This document shows, in pieces, positions 44,603 to 53,088 of a stretch of DNA of 64,000 bases. The DNA comes from Streptomyces sp. BK239. GTDB taxonomy: Bacteria > Actinomycetota > Actinomycetes > Streptomycetales > Streptomycetaceae. The stretch is from positions 95,161 through 159,160 of the forward strand of contig NZ_SHKS01000003.1 in NCBI RefSeq assembly GCF_004217285.1. The letters are read 5' to 3'. Every line of letters begins with the position of its first letter. The first letter of the stretch is position 1. Both the position numbers and the translations under genes were made by a program. The notes beneath the pieces were generated by a model. The model worked only from the letters and a program-made list of their open reading frames with translations, was not told the DNA's origin and searched no databases.

Positions 44603-45802
44603 TCACAGCGCGCAGTTGTCGCTGTCCACTTCCTGGCTGGCGGTGCGCCCCCGGGCGATGTCCTGCCGGATCTCGTGCGCGGTGAGCGCGTAACCGGTGC
44701 GGGCGTCGTCGAGGGACTTCGCGAAGACCACGCCGTACACCTCGCCCTGCGGAGTGAGCAGCGGGCCGCCGGAGTTGCCCTGGCGGACCGTCGCGTACAG
44801 CGAGTACACCTCGCGGCGGACCGTGCCTCGGTGGTAGATGTCCGGGCCGCTGGGCGTGATGCGCCCGCGTACGCGCGCGGCACGCACGTCGTACGCGCCG
44901 TTCTCGGGGAACCCGGCGACGATCGCCCCGTCACCGGTCGCCGCGTCCTCCGCGGCGAACCTCAGAACGGGCGCGTCGAGGTCGGGCACGTCGAGGACGG
45001 CGATGTCGCGCTTCCAGTCGTACAGCACGATCTTCGCGTCGTACTTGCGGCCCACACCGCCTATCTGGACGGTGGGCTCGTCCACGCCGCCCACCACGTG
45101 CGCGTTGGTCATCACCCGGCGCTCGCCGAAGACGAAGCCGGTGCCCTCCAGCACCTTGCCGCAACTCTCCGCGGTGCCCATCACCTTGACGATGGAGCGC
45201 TGGGCGCGTGTGGCCACGGCGCTGCCCGCGAGGGCCGGGTCGGGCGGCCGGACGTCGGTGATCGGCTCGTTGGCGAACGGGCTGAAGACCTGCGGGAAGC
45301 CGTTCTGCGCGAGGACCGAGGAGAAGTCCGCGAACCAGGTGTCGGCCTGGTCGGGCAGCGCCTCGGAGACCCCTTGCAGCACCGTGGAGCTGCGGACCTC
45401 CTTGCCCAGTGTGGGCAGGGTCGTCCCGGCCAGGGCGGAGCCGATCAGCCACGCCACGAGGAGCATGGCGACGACGTTGACGAGCGCGCCGCCGGTCGCG
45501 TCCAGCGCGCGGGCCGGGGACCACGTGATGTACCGGCGCAGCTTGCTGCCGAGGTGCGTGGTCACGGCCTGGCCGACGGAGGCGCAGACGATCACCACGA
45601 TGACCGCGACGACGGCGGCCGCGGTGCTCACCTCGGAGTTCTCGGTCAGGGCGTCCCAGATCACGGGCAGCAGGTAGACGGCGACGAGGCCGCCGCCCAG
45701 GAAGCCGATCACCGAGAGGATGCCGACGACGAAGCCTTGGCGGTAGCCGACGACCGCGAACCAGACGGCCGCGATCAGCAGCAGGATGTCGAGCACGTTC
45801 AC
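44603..45802 (-). CDS. MarP-type membrane serine protease (CvpA domain + trypsin-like)
   Basis: A 399-residue protein. Four N-terminal helices form a colicin-V-production domain (LLIAAVWFAVVGYRQGFVVG, VVAVIVVIVCASVGQAV). A linker and an extracytoplasmic trypsin-like domain follow, with His in MTNAHVVGGV (about 232), Asp in WKRDIAVLDV (about 266) and Ser in RQGNSGGPLL (about 342); all three are present. Cys in ESCGKV and the final NCAL could form the disulphide reported for MarP. M. tuberculosis MarP (Rv3671c) is needed for acid and oxidative stress survival by activating cell-wall hydrolases. GTG 45802 is used; GAGG is eleven bases upstream. Confidence 0.9.
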   Translation of the reverse strand: MNVLDILLLIAAVWFAVVGYRQGFVVGILSVIGFLGGGLVAVYLLPVIWDALTENSEVSTAAAVVAVIVVIVCASVGQAVTTHLGSKLRRYITWSPARALDATGGALVNVVAMLLVAWLIGSALAGTTLPTLGKEVRSSTVLQGVSEALPDQADTWFADFSSVLAQNGFPQVFSPFANEPITDVRPPDPALAGSAVATRAQRSIVKVMGTAESCGKVLEGTGFVFGERRVMTNAHVVGGVDEPTVQIGGVGRKYDAKIVLYDWKRDIAVLDVPDLDAPVLRFAAEDAATGDGAIVAGFPENGAYDVRAARVRGRITPSGPDIYHRGTVRREVYSLYATVRQGNSGGPLLTPQGEVYGVVFAKSLDDARTGYALTAHEIRQDIARGRTASQEVDSDNCAL

Positions 45803-45895
45803 CGTTTCAGGCCTCGCCTCTTTCTTCCCGGCCGCGGCGGGCCGGCCGGGCTCCGGGGGCCGGCTCCTCGGGTGGACACAGCACGGGACACCCTG

Positions 45896-46591
45896 TCACG
45901 ACCGCCAGTCGAGCGGGACCAGCTTGTCGCGGTCCCAGGGCCGCTCCCAGCCCGCGTAGTGCAGGAGGCGGTCGATGAGGCCGGCGGTGAAGCCCCACAC
46001 CAGGGCCGATTCGACGAGGAACGCGGGGCCCCTGTGGCCGCTGGGGTGGTGGGTGGTGGCGCGGTGCGCGGGGTCCGTGAGATCGGCCACGGGGACCGTG
46101 AAGACGCGGGCGGTCTCGTTGGGGTCGACCACGCCGACCGGGCTGGGTTCGCGCCACCAGCCGAGGACGGGCGTGACGACGAAGCCGCTGACCGGGATGT
46201 ACAGCTTGGGCAGCACGCCGAAGAGCTGGACGCCCGACGGGTCGAGTCCGGTCTCCTCCTCGGCCTCGCGCAGTGCGGCTCTGAGCGGTCCGTCGCCGTG
46301 CGGGTCGCCGTCCTCCGGATCCAGGGCGCCGCCCGGGAACGAGGGCTGCCCCGCGTGGGAGCGCAGGGAGGTGGCGCGCTCCATGAGCAGCAGCTCGGGC
46401 CCGCGCTCCCCCTCCCCGAAGAGGATCAGGACCGCCGACTGTCGTCCCGCCCCGTCCTCCGGGGGCAGGAAGCGGCTCAGCTGGAGCGGCTGGACCGTCT
46501 CCGCCGCGTGCACGACCGGGTCCAGCCAGGCGGGCAGCCCGGCCTTGCTGAGCGTCACGCTGCCGCCCTGTGTGTCGCTCACGTGTGCCAT
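45896..46591 (-). CDS. NUDIX hydrolase, coenzyme A pyrophosphatase-like
   Basis: A 231-residue protein. The upstream CoA-pyrophosphatase-type block LLMERATSLRSHAGQPSFPG precedes the NUDIX box, which runs from GGALDPEDGD to LREAEEETGL with all Glu residues present (about 88-116). This order matches the UPF0035/CoAse group that hydrolyses CoA or acyl-CoA to 3',5'-ADP and phosphopantetheine. The position between MarP and endonuclease III is the same as Rv3672c. ATG 46591 lies 8-14 bases from GGGGGGTGG. The thioredoxin-like gene found here in mycobacteria is missing; only 139 bases separate it from nth. Confidence 0.88.
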   Translation of the reverse strand: MAHVSDTQGGSVTLSKAGLPAWLDPVVHAAETVQPLQLSRFLPPEDGAGRQSAVLILFGEGERGPELLLMERATSLRSHAGQPSFPGGALDPEDGDPHGDGPLRAALREAEEETGLDPSGVQLFGVLPKLYIPVSGFVVTPVLGWWREPSPVGVVDPNETARVFTVPVADLTDPAHRATTHHPSGHRGPAFLVESALVWGFTAGLIDRLLHYAGWERPWDRDKLVPLDWRS

Positions 46592-46730
46592 CGCCGCACC
46601 ACCCCCCGTTCTGCCGAGTCCAACGCCCGAGCGGCCGTGAATCGTTCCAGGAGGCGGGCGGACCTGGCCCGCCGGGTGACTTCGGGGGCCGCTCCCAGCG
46701 CCTTGGGGGAAGCTCCCTTCGGCCCCGCCG

Positions 46731-47660
46731 TCACCCGGCCCCCAGCGGCGGAGCCGGCTTGCCGCCCGCGTCCAGGTAGGACTGCGGCGGGTTGAGGCGC
46801 TGGCCGGGGAAGCCGCCCTTCTCGTACTTCAGCAGCTTCCTGGCCTTCTCCGGGTCCGTCTCGCCCTCGCCGTACGCCGGGCACAGCGGGGCGATGGGGC
46901 AGGCGCCGCAGGCGGGCTTCCGGGCATGGCAGATCCGGCGGCCGTGGAAGATCACGCGGTGCGAGAGCATCGTCCAGTCGCTCTTGGGGAAGAGCGCGCC
47001 GACGGCGGCCTCGATCTTGTCCGGCTCGCTCTCCTCGGTCCACCGCCAGCGCCGCACCAGCCGCTGGAAGTGCGTGTCCACGGTGATCCCGGGGCGGCCG
47101 AACGCGTTGCCGAGCACCACGAAGGCGGTCTTTCGGCCGACGCCTGGCAGTTTGACGAGGTCCTCCAGGCGGCCCGGAACCTCCCCGTCGAACTCCTCCA
47201 CCAAGGCCTTCGAGAGCCCTATGACCGACCTGGTCTTGGCGCGGAAGAAGCCGCACGGACGGAGGATCTCCTCGACCGCCTCGGGATCGGCCGCGGCCAG
47301 GTCCTCGGGGGTCGGGTACTTCGCGAACAGGCCGGGCGTCGTCTGGTTCACGCGCAGGTCGGTGGTCTGGGCGGACAGGACCGTGGCGACCAGCAGCTGG
47401 AAGGGGTTCTGGAAGTCCAGTTCGGGATGGGCGTAGGGGTAGACCTCGGCCAGTTCGCGGTTGATGCGGCGGGCCCGGCGGACGAGAGCGGTCCGGGACT
47501 CTGGTTTTCTGCCGGCGGCGGACTTCTTCACAGGCACCTTCTTCGTCGCCTTCGCGGCCTTCTCACCTCCGCCGGAGGCTTGTTCGCCCATGGCGGAATC
47601 GCGACGTACAACCACCCGTCCAGCTCCCTTGGCCTGTGCTCTCACCGGCGATTTGGACAC
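46731..47660 (-). CDS. nth: Endonuclease III (DNA glycosylase/AP lyase)
   Basis: A 309-residue base-excision-repair enzyme. The helix-hairpin-helix [12 protein letters not shown] holds the catalytic Lys (about 176), the catalytic Asp is in TVDTHFQRL (about 193), and the 4Fe-4S cluster is C-x6-C-x2-C-x5-C in [17 protein letters not shown]. The first 50 residues are a Lys/Ala/Arg-rich extension absent from E. coli Nth; GTG 47660 has no strong ribosome binding site, and ATG 47591 ([10 protein letters not shown]) is an alternative. It is divergent from crp, as in mycobacteria (Rv3674c). Confidence 0.95.
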   Translation of the reverse strand: MSKSPVRAQAKGAGRVVVRRDSAMGEQASGGGEKAAKATKKVPVKKSAAGRKPESRTALVRRARRINRELAEVYPYAHPELDFQNPFQLLVATVLSAQTTDLRVNQTTPGLFAKYPTPEDLAAADPEAVEEILRPCGFFRAKTRSVIGLSKALVEEFDGEVPGRLEDLVKLPGVGRKTAFVVLGNAFGRPGITVDTHFQRLVRRWRWTEESEPDKIEAAVGALFPKSDWTMLSHRVIFHGRRICHARKPACGACPIAPLCPAYGEGETDPEKARKLLKYEKGGFPGQRLNPPQSYLDAGGKPAPPLGAG

Positions 47661-47866
47661 CCGGCCAGCCTAAAGCCCGCCACCGACATCCGCCCCGGAC
47701 CCTGAAGATCGGCCCCCAATTGGACCCCTGCCGCTTACCCCAGCACATGTGTGCGGCATCCTTGTGACAGATCACACTGTTTGGACCGTCCGGCAAACTG
47801 GGGAACACGGTCCCCTGGCACACGGGGGATCAAGGTCCCCTGAGCAGGTCGACAAAGGGAGAACTC
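47661..47866. promoter_or_regulatory. nth-crp divergent promoter region with Crp-like palindrome
   Basis: TGTGACAGATCACA (47763-47776) has perfect TGTGA/TCACA arms, but with a four-base instead of six-base spacer; it lies 91-104 bases upstream of the crp start. CCAATTGG is at 47716. GGTCCCCT occurs twice (about 47810 and 47834), flanking a TCCCC..GGGGA hairpin. Autoregulation by Crp is a reasonable guess. Confidence 0.5.
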
Positions 47867-48541
47867 GTGGACGACGTCCTCCGGCGTAACCCGCTCTTCG
47901 CGGCTCTCGACGACGAGCAGGCCGCGGAGCTCCGCGCCTCCATGAGCGAGGTGACGCTCGCCCGTGGCGACTCCCTGTTCCACGAGGGAGACCCAGGCGA
48001 CCGGCTCTACGTCGTCACCGAGGGCAAGGTCAAGCTCCACCGCACGTCTCCGGACGGCCGCGAGAACATGCTCGCGGTGGTCGGTCCCGGCGAGCTGATC
48101 GGCGAACTGTCGCTGTTCGACCCGGGGCCGCGTACAGCGACCGCCACCGCGCTCACCGAGGTCAAGCTGCTCGGTCTGGGACACGGCGACCTCCAGCCCT
48201 GGCTGAACGCCCGCCCCGAGGTGGCCACCGCGCTCCTGCGCGCCGTCGCCCGGCGCCTGCGCAAGACCAACGACGCCATGTCCGACCTGGTCTTCTCGGA
48301 CGTCCCCGGCCGTGTGGCCCGGGCCCTGCTGGACCTCTCCCGCCGCTTCGGCGTGCAGTCGGAGGAGGGCATCCACGTCGTCCACGACCTCACGCAGGAG
48401 GAGCTGGCCCAGCTGGTCGGCGCGTCCCGCGAGACCGTCAACAAGGCGCTGGCGGACTTCGCGCAGCGCGGCTGGCTGCGCCTTGAAGCACGGGCGGTCA
48501 TCCTGCTGGACGTGGAGCGGCTCGCCAAGCGCTCCCGGTGA
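47867..48541 (+). CDS. crp: cAMP receptor protein family regulator Crp
   Basis: A 224-residue regulator, the same length as S. coelicolor Crp. The N-terminal cyclic-nucleotide-binding barrel includes FHEGDPGDRLYVVTEGKVKL and GPGELIGELSLFDPGPRTAT, the phosphate-binding cassette with the E-L-S-x(5)-R pattern. The C-terminal winged helix has LTQEELAQLVGASRETVNKA. It controls germination, growth and antibiotic regulation in S. coelicolor. GTG 47867 follows AAAGGGAGAA. Divergent from nth. Confidence 0.95.
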   Translation: MDDVLRRNPLFAALDDEQAAELRASMSEVTLARGDSLFHEGDPGDRLYVVTEGKVKLHRTSPDGRENMLAVVGPGELIGELSLFDPGPRTATATALTEVKLLGLGHGDLQPWLNARPEVATALLRAVARRLRKTNDAMSDLVFSDVPGRVARALLDLSRRFGVQSEEGIHVVHDLTQEELAQLVGASRETVNKALADFAQRGWLRLEARAVILLDVERLAKRSR

Positions 48542-48572
48542 CCGCCGCCGGGTAAGGCCCGCGGCGTACACA

Positions 48573-48630
48573 GATGCCGCGTCCTCGCCCGTGACGCCCA
48601 GCGAAGGTCGCGGCATCCGAAAATGCCGCG
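48573..48630 (+). promoter_or_regulatory. Three-arm alternative hairpin downstream of crp
   Basis: GATGCCGCG (48573-48581), CGCGGCATC (48609-48617) and AATGCCGCG (48622-48630). The central arm can pair perfectly with the first or almost perfectly with the third (GCGGCAT-CCGAAA-ATGCCGC), giving two mutually exclusive stems between the crp stop and the next ATG. This could be a terminator or an attenuator. Confidence 0.5.
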
Positions 48631-48663
48631 CCCGTCCGGTCGGCGCGCGGGCACAGTGACCCC

Positions 48664-49491
48664 ATGACGGCAACGGTTCACCGAGGTCTCGACCCACAGG
48701 GGTACATCGCGCGCGAAGGGTCCCTCGCGCGCGTGCCGGACGCGTTCCGTCCCGTCGTGGCCGCGGCGCGCGACCGCCTGCCGGGCGTCTTCGGGGCGCG
48801 GCTGCACAGCGCGTACCTCTACGGGTCGATCCCGCGCGGCACCGCGCGCGTGGGGCGCAGCGACCTCGACCTGCTGGTCGCCCTGCACGAGGAGCCGGAC
48901 GACGCCGACCGGGCCGCGGCCGGCGCGCTGGGCGACGCGCTCGACGCCGAGTTCCCGCAGATCGACGGCGTCGGCACGCTCCTCCACGGCCGGGCACGGC
49001 TGCTCAGCGAACTGGAGCGGCACGACATGGGCTGGTTCGTGGCCTGCCTGTGCACTCCGCTGCTCGGGGAGGACCTCGGGGCACGCATGCCCCGCTACCG
49101 TCCCGACTCCCTCCTCGCCCGGGAGACCAACGGCGACCTGGCGCTGCTGCTCCCCCGCTGGCGCGCGCGGATCGCCGGGGCGGCCGACTCCGACGAGGCC
49201 CGGCGCCCGCTCGTGCGCTTCATGTCCCGGCATCTGGTGCGCACCGCGTTCACCCTGGTCATGCCCCGCTGGGACGGCTGGACCAGCGATCTGCACGAGA
49301 TGGCCGAGGCGTTCGCCGCGTACTACCCCACGCGCGCGGAGCAGCTGAGGGCGGCGGCCGTCCTCGGCTACGACCCGACGGGCGACCGGGACGTCCTGAG
49401 CCACTACACCGGCGACCTCGGGCCCTGGCTCGCGACGGAGTACACGCGCGTGCACGGCGTGAAGGCCCCGAGGCCACAGGACGGGGCCTAG
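48664..49491 (+). CDS. Nucleotidyltransferase-fold protein (aminoglycoside adenylyltransferase-like)
   Basis: A 275-residue protein. LYGSIPRGTARVGRSDLDLL (about 53-72) has the GS-x(10)-D-x-D pattern of the pol-beta nucleotidyltransferase superfamily. The C-terminal helical part (RPLVRFMSRHLVRTAFTLV, LHEMAEAFAAYYPTRAEQL) resembles the substrate domain of ANT-type enzymes. Real substrate unknown; a drug-resistance role is not implied. The ATG is 122 bases after crp across the three-arm hairpin. No good Shine-Dalgarno is visible (CACAGTGACCCC). Confidence 0.75.
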   Translation: MTATVHRGLDPQGYIAREGSLARVPDAFRPVVAAARDRLPGVFGARLHSAYLYGSIPRGTARVGRSDLDLLVALHEEPDDADRAAAGALGDALDAEFPQIDGVGTLLHGRARLLSELERHDMGWFVACLCTPLLGEDLGARMPRYRPDSLLARETNGDLALLLPRWRARIAGAADSDEARRPLVRFMSRHLVRTAFTLVMPRWDGWTSDLHEMAEAFAAYYPTRAEQLRAAAVLGYDPTGDRDVLSHYTGDLGPWLATEYTRVHGVKAPRPQDGA

Positions 49492-49509
49492 GACGCAACC
49501 CGCCTCGCC

Positions 49510-50340
49510 CTAGATCAGCCCGTGCTCCGTCAGGTACTCCAGCTGCGCCCGCACCGACAGCTCCGCCGCCGGCCACAGGGAGCGGTCCACGTCGGCGTAC
49601 ACGTGCGCGACGACGTCGGCGGCGGCGCGGTGGCCGTCCTCCACGGCCGTCTCGACCTGGGCGAGGCGATGCGCGCGGTGGGCGAGGTAGAACTCGACGG
49701 CGCCCTGGGCGTCCTCCAGGACGGGCCCGTGGCCCGGGAGGACGGTGTGGACGCCGTCGTCGACGGTGAGGGACCGCAGACGGCGCAGGGAGTCCAGATA
49801 GTCGCCCAGACGCCCGTCGGGATGCGCCACGACGGTCGTGCCGCGGCCGAGGATCGTGTCCCCGGTGAGGACCGCCCGGTCGGCCGGGAGGTGGAAGCAC
49901 AGCGAGTCGGCGGTGTGCCCGGGCGTCGGGACGACCCGCAGCTCCAGTCCGCCGACGGTGATCACGTCGCCGGCGGCCAGGCCCTCGTCGCCGAGCCGCA
50001 GCGCGGGGTCCAGGGCGCGCACCTTGGTGCCGGTCAGCCCGGCGAAGCGGGCGGCGCCCTCGGCGTGGTCGGGGTGGCCGTGCGTGAGCAGGGTGAGGGC
50101 GACGCGCTTGCCGGCCTCCGCGGCGGTGTCGACGACCCTGCGCAGATGGCCGTCGTCCAGCGGGCCCGGGTCGATGACGACGGCCAGGTCAGAGTCCGGC
50201 TCGGAGACGATCCAGGTGTTGGTGCCGTCCAGGGTCATCGCGGAGGGGTTGGGCGCGAGGACGTTGACCGCGCGCGCGGTGGCGGATCCGCTCAGGACAC
50301 CGCCCCGGGGCTGGCCGGGAAGGGCTGCTGCGTCCGTCAT
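49510..50340 (-). CDS. Metallo-beta-lactamase-fold hydrolase
   Basis: A 276-residue MBL-fold protein. The metal motif is LTHGHPDHAEG (H-x-H-x-D-H), with further ligands in VPTPGHTADSLCF, TGDTILGRG and LPGHGPVLEDA. All zinc ligands of the glyoxalase-II/LACTB2 branch are in place. Its ATG overlaps the stop of the NUDIX gene by ATGA, so the two are coupled. The M. tuberculosis equivalent is Rv3677c. A role in nucleic-acid or thioester cleavage is possible; the substrate is not known. Confidence 0.88.
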   Translation of the reverse strand: MTDAAALPGQPRGGVLSGSATARAVNVLAPNPSAMTLDGTNTWIVSEPDSDLAVVIDPGPLDDGHLRRVVDTAAEAGKRVALTLLTHGHPDHAEGAARFAGLTGTKVRALDPALRLGDEGLAAGDVITVGGLELRVVPTPGHTADSLCFHLPADRAVLTGDTILGRGTTVVAHPDGRLGDYLDSLRRLRSLTVDDGVHTVLPGHGPVLEDAQGAVEFYLAHRAHRLAQVETAVEDGHRAAADVVAHVYADVDRSLWPAAELSVRAQLEYLTEHGLI

Positions 50341-51230
50341 GCGGTGGCTCCACCTGTGGGGATGTGCTTGGTGAACTCGTCGTGGCCGGGCCAGGACAGC
50401 ACGACCGCCCCGTCCTCCAGCCGGGCCCGCGCCAGCACGGGGGTCATGTCGCGGCCGGGAGCCGCGGCGAGCGCCTCGGCGGCCGTGGCGCACCCGGTCA
50501 GCTGGCGCAGGGTCGCGATGGTGGGCGGCATCATCAGCAGCTCGCCCCGGTCGTAGGAGGCCGCCGCGTCCTCGGGGCGGATCCACACCGTGCGGTCGGC
50601 CTCCGTGGAGGCGTTGCGGGTGCGCTGGCCCTCGGGGAGCGCCGCGACGAAGAACCAGGTGTCGTAGCGGCGTGCCTCGAACTCCGGCGTGATCCAGCGC
50701 GTCCAGGCGCCCAGGAGGTCGGAGCGCAGGACCAGGCCCCGCCGGTCGAGGAACTCCGCGAAGGACGTCTCACGGGCCACGAGGGCCGCCCGGTCGGCTT
50801 CCCAGTCGTCGCCGGTGGTGTCGCCGACGACGCAGTCGGGGGCCGGTCCGGCGAGCAGGACGCCCGCCTCCTCGTACGTCTCGCGCACGGCCGCGCAGAC
50901 GATCGCCTGGGCGCTCGTGACGTCGACGCCGAGCCGCTCGGCCCACCACGCGCGCGTGGGGCCCGCCCAGCGCACATGCCGGTCGTCGTCCCGTGGGTCG
51001 ACGCCGCCGCCCGGATACGCGTACGCGCCTCCGGCGAAGGCCATGGAGGCGCGTCTGCGCAGCATGTGCACGTAGGGGCCGCGGTCGGTGTCCTTCAGGA
51101 GCATGACCGTGGCCGCGCGCCTGGGGGCGACGGGCGTGAGGGCGCCGTCCGCGAGCGCACGGATGCGTTCCGGCCACTCCGGGGGAAACCACTGACCGTT
51201 CGCCTGCCCACGCGCGCGCCCACTCGCCAT
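50337..51230 (-). CDS. NUDIX hydrolase (NUDT19-like)
   Basis: A 297-residue protein. The start of the domain is AATVMLLKDTDRGPYVHMLR, and a split NUDIX box runs from YPGGGVDPRD to AAVRETYEEAGVLLAG with a roughly 40-residue insert between, as in NUDT19-type CoA diphosphatases. The rest (WITPEFEARRYDTWFFVAAL) is typical of the same branch. The ATG at 51230 has no strong ribosome binding site. First of the coupled NUDIX-MBL pair. Confidence 0.83.
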   Translation of the reverse strand: MASGRARGQANGQWFPPEWPERIRALADGALTPVAPRRAATVMLLKDTDRGPYVHMLRRRASMAFAGGAYAYPGGGVDPRDDDRHVRWAGPTRAWWAERLGVDVTSAQAIVCAAVRETYEEAGVLLAGPAPDCVVGDTTGDDWEADRAALVARETSFAEFLDRRGLVLRSDLLGAWTRWITPEFEARRYDTWFFVAALPEGQRTRNASTEADRTVWIRPEDAAASYDRGELLMMPPTIATLRQLTGCATAAEALAAAPGRDMTPVLARARLEDGAVVLSWPGHDEFTKHIPTGGATA

Positions 51231-51314
51231 GGCCGCGAGGCTATCCCGTGGGGAGCGAATGTTCGAGAGGTGCCCGAGGTCAGCGCGCGGACCCAGCGGT
51301 CGCGGCCGCCACGG

Positions 51315-51782
51315 TCACGAAGCGGTGAGCTCCACCTGGATCTCCACCTCGACCGGCGCGTCCAGCGGCAGCACCGCGACGCCCACCGCGCTGCGCGCGT
51401 GCACGCCCTTGTCACCGAGGACCTCGCCGAGCAGTTCGCTGGCGCCGTTCAGGACGCCGGGCTGGCCGGTGAAGTCCGAGGCCGAGGCGACGAAGCCGAC
51501 GACCTTCACCACGCGCGCGACTCGGTCCAGGTCGCCCGCGACCGACTTGACGGCGGCCAGGGCGTTCAGGGCGCAGACGCGGGCCAGCTCCTTGGCCTCC
51601 TCGGCGGTGACCTCCGCGCCGACCTTGCCGGTGACCGGCAGCTTGCCGTCCACCATGGGCAGCTGGCCGGCCGTGTACACGTACGGCCCGGACTGCACGG
51701 CGGGCTGGTAGGCCGCGAGGGGCGGCACGACCGCCGGCAGCGTCAGACCCAGTTCGGCGAGCTTCGCCTCGACCGCGCTCAC
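51315..51782 (-). CDS. RidA family enamine/imine deaminase
   Basis: A 155-residue RidA/YjgF protein of the longer, actinobacterial type. It has YQPAVQSGPYVYTAGQLPM near the N-terminus, the helix KELARVCALNALAAVKSV, and a C-terminal VGVAVLPLDAPVEVEIQVEL. The catalytic Arg of classical RidA (usually in RCTRVAV-like context) is not in its normal place, so activity is uncertain. GTG 51782 overlaps the DUF4177 stop by GTGA. The M. tuberculosis equivalent is Rv3678c. Confidence 0.88.
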   Translation of the reverse strand: MSAVEAKLAELGLTLPAVVPPLAAYQPAVQSGPYVYTAGQLPMVDGKLPVTGKVGAEVTAEEAKELARVCALNALAAVKSVAGDLDRVARVVKVVGFVASASDFTGQPGVLNGASELLGEVLGDKGVHARSAVGVAVLPLDAPVEVEIQVELTAS

Positions 51783-51937
51783 GCCTTCTCCCGCTTCAGG
51801 TAGGCGACGAGCTGCTCGGGGTTGTTCGGCCCGGGCACGACCTGGACGAGCTCCCAGCCGTCCTCGCCCCAGGTGTCCAGAATCTGCTTCGTGGCGTGGA
51901 CGAGCAGCGGCACGGTTGCGTATTCCCACTTGGTCAT
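51779..51937 (-). CDS. DUF4177 small protein
   Basis: A 52-residue protein MTKWEYATVPLLVHATKQ... with the DUF4177 pattern K-W-E-Y near the start and LDTWGEDGWELVQVV in the middle, as in Rv3678A. It is coupled by GTGA overlap to RidA. There is no ribosome binding site; GGATACAGT lies a few bases before the ATG and could be a -10 box of a near-leaderless mRNA. Function unknown. Confidence 0.85.
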   Translation of the reverse strand: MTKWEYATVPLLVHATKQILDTWGEDGWELVQVVPGPNNPEQLVAYLKREKA

Positions 51938-52110
51938 GGGGCGACTGTATCCGCTGTCGGGGCGCGGTCCGCCGCAGGTGCCCGCTGTGCACGGCGGGGC
52001 CCGGCGGCGCATCCGGCGGGGCGTCGCGTCCCGGGCCATGTGGCCGATTGGAGCACCGTTGTCCACAGCCTCCCGGTTGGCTCGGCCGCCGACTGGTTAC
52101 GCTCGAAGAC

Positions 52111-53088
52111 GTGAGCAGGCTCCAGGTCGTCAGCGGTAAGGGCGGGACCGGAAAGACGACGGTCGCCGCCGCCCTCGCGCTGGCCCTCGCCACGGAGGGG
52201 AAGCGGACGCTTCTCGTCGAGGTGGAGGGTCGGCAGGGCATCGCCCAGCTCTTCGAGACGGAGGCGTTGCCCTATGAGGAACGGAAGATCGCCGTCGCGC
52301 CGGGCGGGGGTGAGGTGTACGCGCTCGCCATCGATCCCGAACTGGCCCTTCTGGACTACCTCCAGATGTTCTACAAGCTCGGGAGCGCGGGGCGGGCGCT
52401 GAAGAAACTCGGCGCGATCGACTTCGCCACCACCGTCGCGCCCGGCCTGAGGGACGTGCTCCTCACCGGCAAGGCGTGCGAGGCGGTGCGCAGGAAGGAC
52501 CGCGGCGGCCGGTTCGTCTACGACCACGTCGTGATGGACGCCCCGCCGACCGGCCGCATCACCCGCTTCCTGAACGTCAACGACGAGGTCGCCGGCCTCG
52601 CCAAGATCGGCCCCATACACAATCAGGCGCAGGCCGTGATGCGGGTGCTGAAGTCCTCCGAGACGGAGGTGCATCTCGTGACGCTGCTGGAGGAGATGCC
52701 CGTCCAGGAGACCGCCGACGGCATCGCCGAACTGCGCGCAGCGAAGCTCCCGGTGGGGCGCGTGGTCGTCAACATGGTCCGCCCGCAGGTGCTGGACGCG
52801 CACGGGCTGGAACTCGTACGGACGGTGGCTCGTTCCTCTGTCGCACGGTCGTTGTCGGCCGCGGGGCTCGGCGGGGCGCGCCGCGGCGGCCATGCCGAGC
52901 GGCTGGTGGACCCGCTGCTGGAGCAGGCAGAGGAGTACGCCGAGCGGTACGCGCTGGAGCAGGAGCAGCGGGCCGTCCTCGGCGAGCTGGGTCTGCCGCT
53001 GCACGAACTGCCGCTGCTCGCCGAGGGGATGGACCTCGCGGGCCTGTACGAACTCGCCACGGAACTGCGGAAGCAGGGGATGTCATGA
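52111..53088 (+). CDS. Get3/ArsA-like ATPase, first of pair (Rv3679-like)
   Basis: A 325-residue P-loop ATPase. The deviant Walker A is LQVVSGKGGTGKTTVA, with signature and catalytic lysines. The switch II region is HVVMDAPPTGRITRFL. There is no arsenite-binding Cys set. Its M. tuberculosis counterpart Rv3679 forms a complex with Rv3680 that resembles eukaryotic Get3, the tail-anchored protein targeting factor. The client here is unknown. GTG 52111 has no clear ribosome binding site, but TACGCT lies about seven bases upstream, so translation may be leaderless. The next gene overlaps by ATGA. Confidence 0.85.
   Translation: MSRLQVVSGKGGTGKTTVAAALALALATEGKRTLLVEVEGRQGIAQLFETEALPYEERKIAVAPGGGEVYALAIDPELALLDYLQMFYKLGSAGRALKKLGAIDFATTVAPGLRDVLLTGKACEAVRRKDRGGRFVYDHVVMDAPPTGRITRFLNVNDEVAGLAKIGPIHNQAQAVMRVLKSSETEVHLVTLLEEMPVQETADGIAELRAAKLPVGRVVVNMVRPQVLDAHGLELVRTVARSSVARSLSAAGLGGARRGGHAERLVDPLLEQAEEYAERYALEQEQRAVLGELGLPLHELPLLAEGMDLAGLYELATELRKQGMS

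Noticed and set aside
48664..49491. Antibiotic resistance gene
   Set aside because: The nucleotidyltransferase motif is present, but the genomic setting is core housekeeping and the substrate cannot be assigned.
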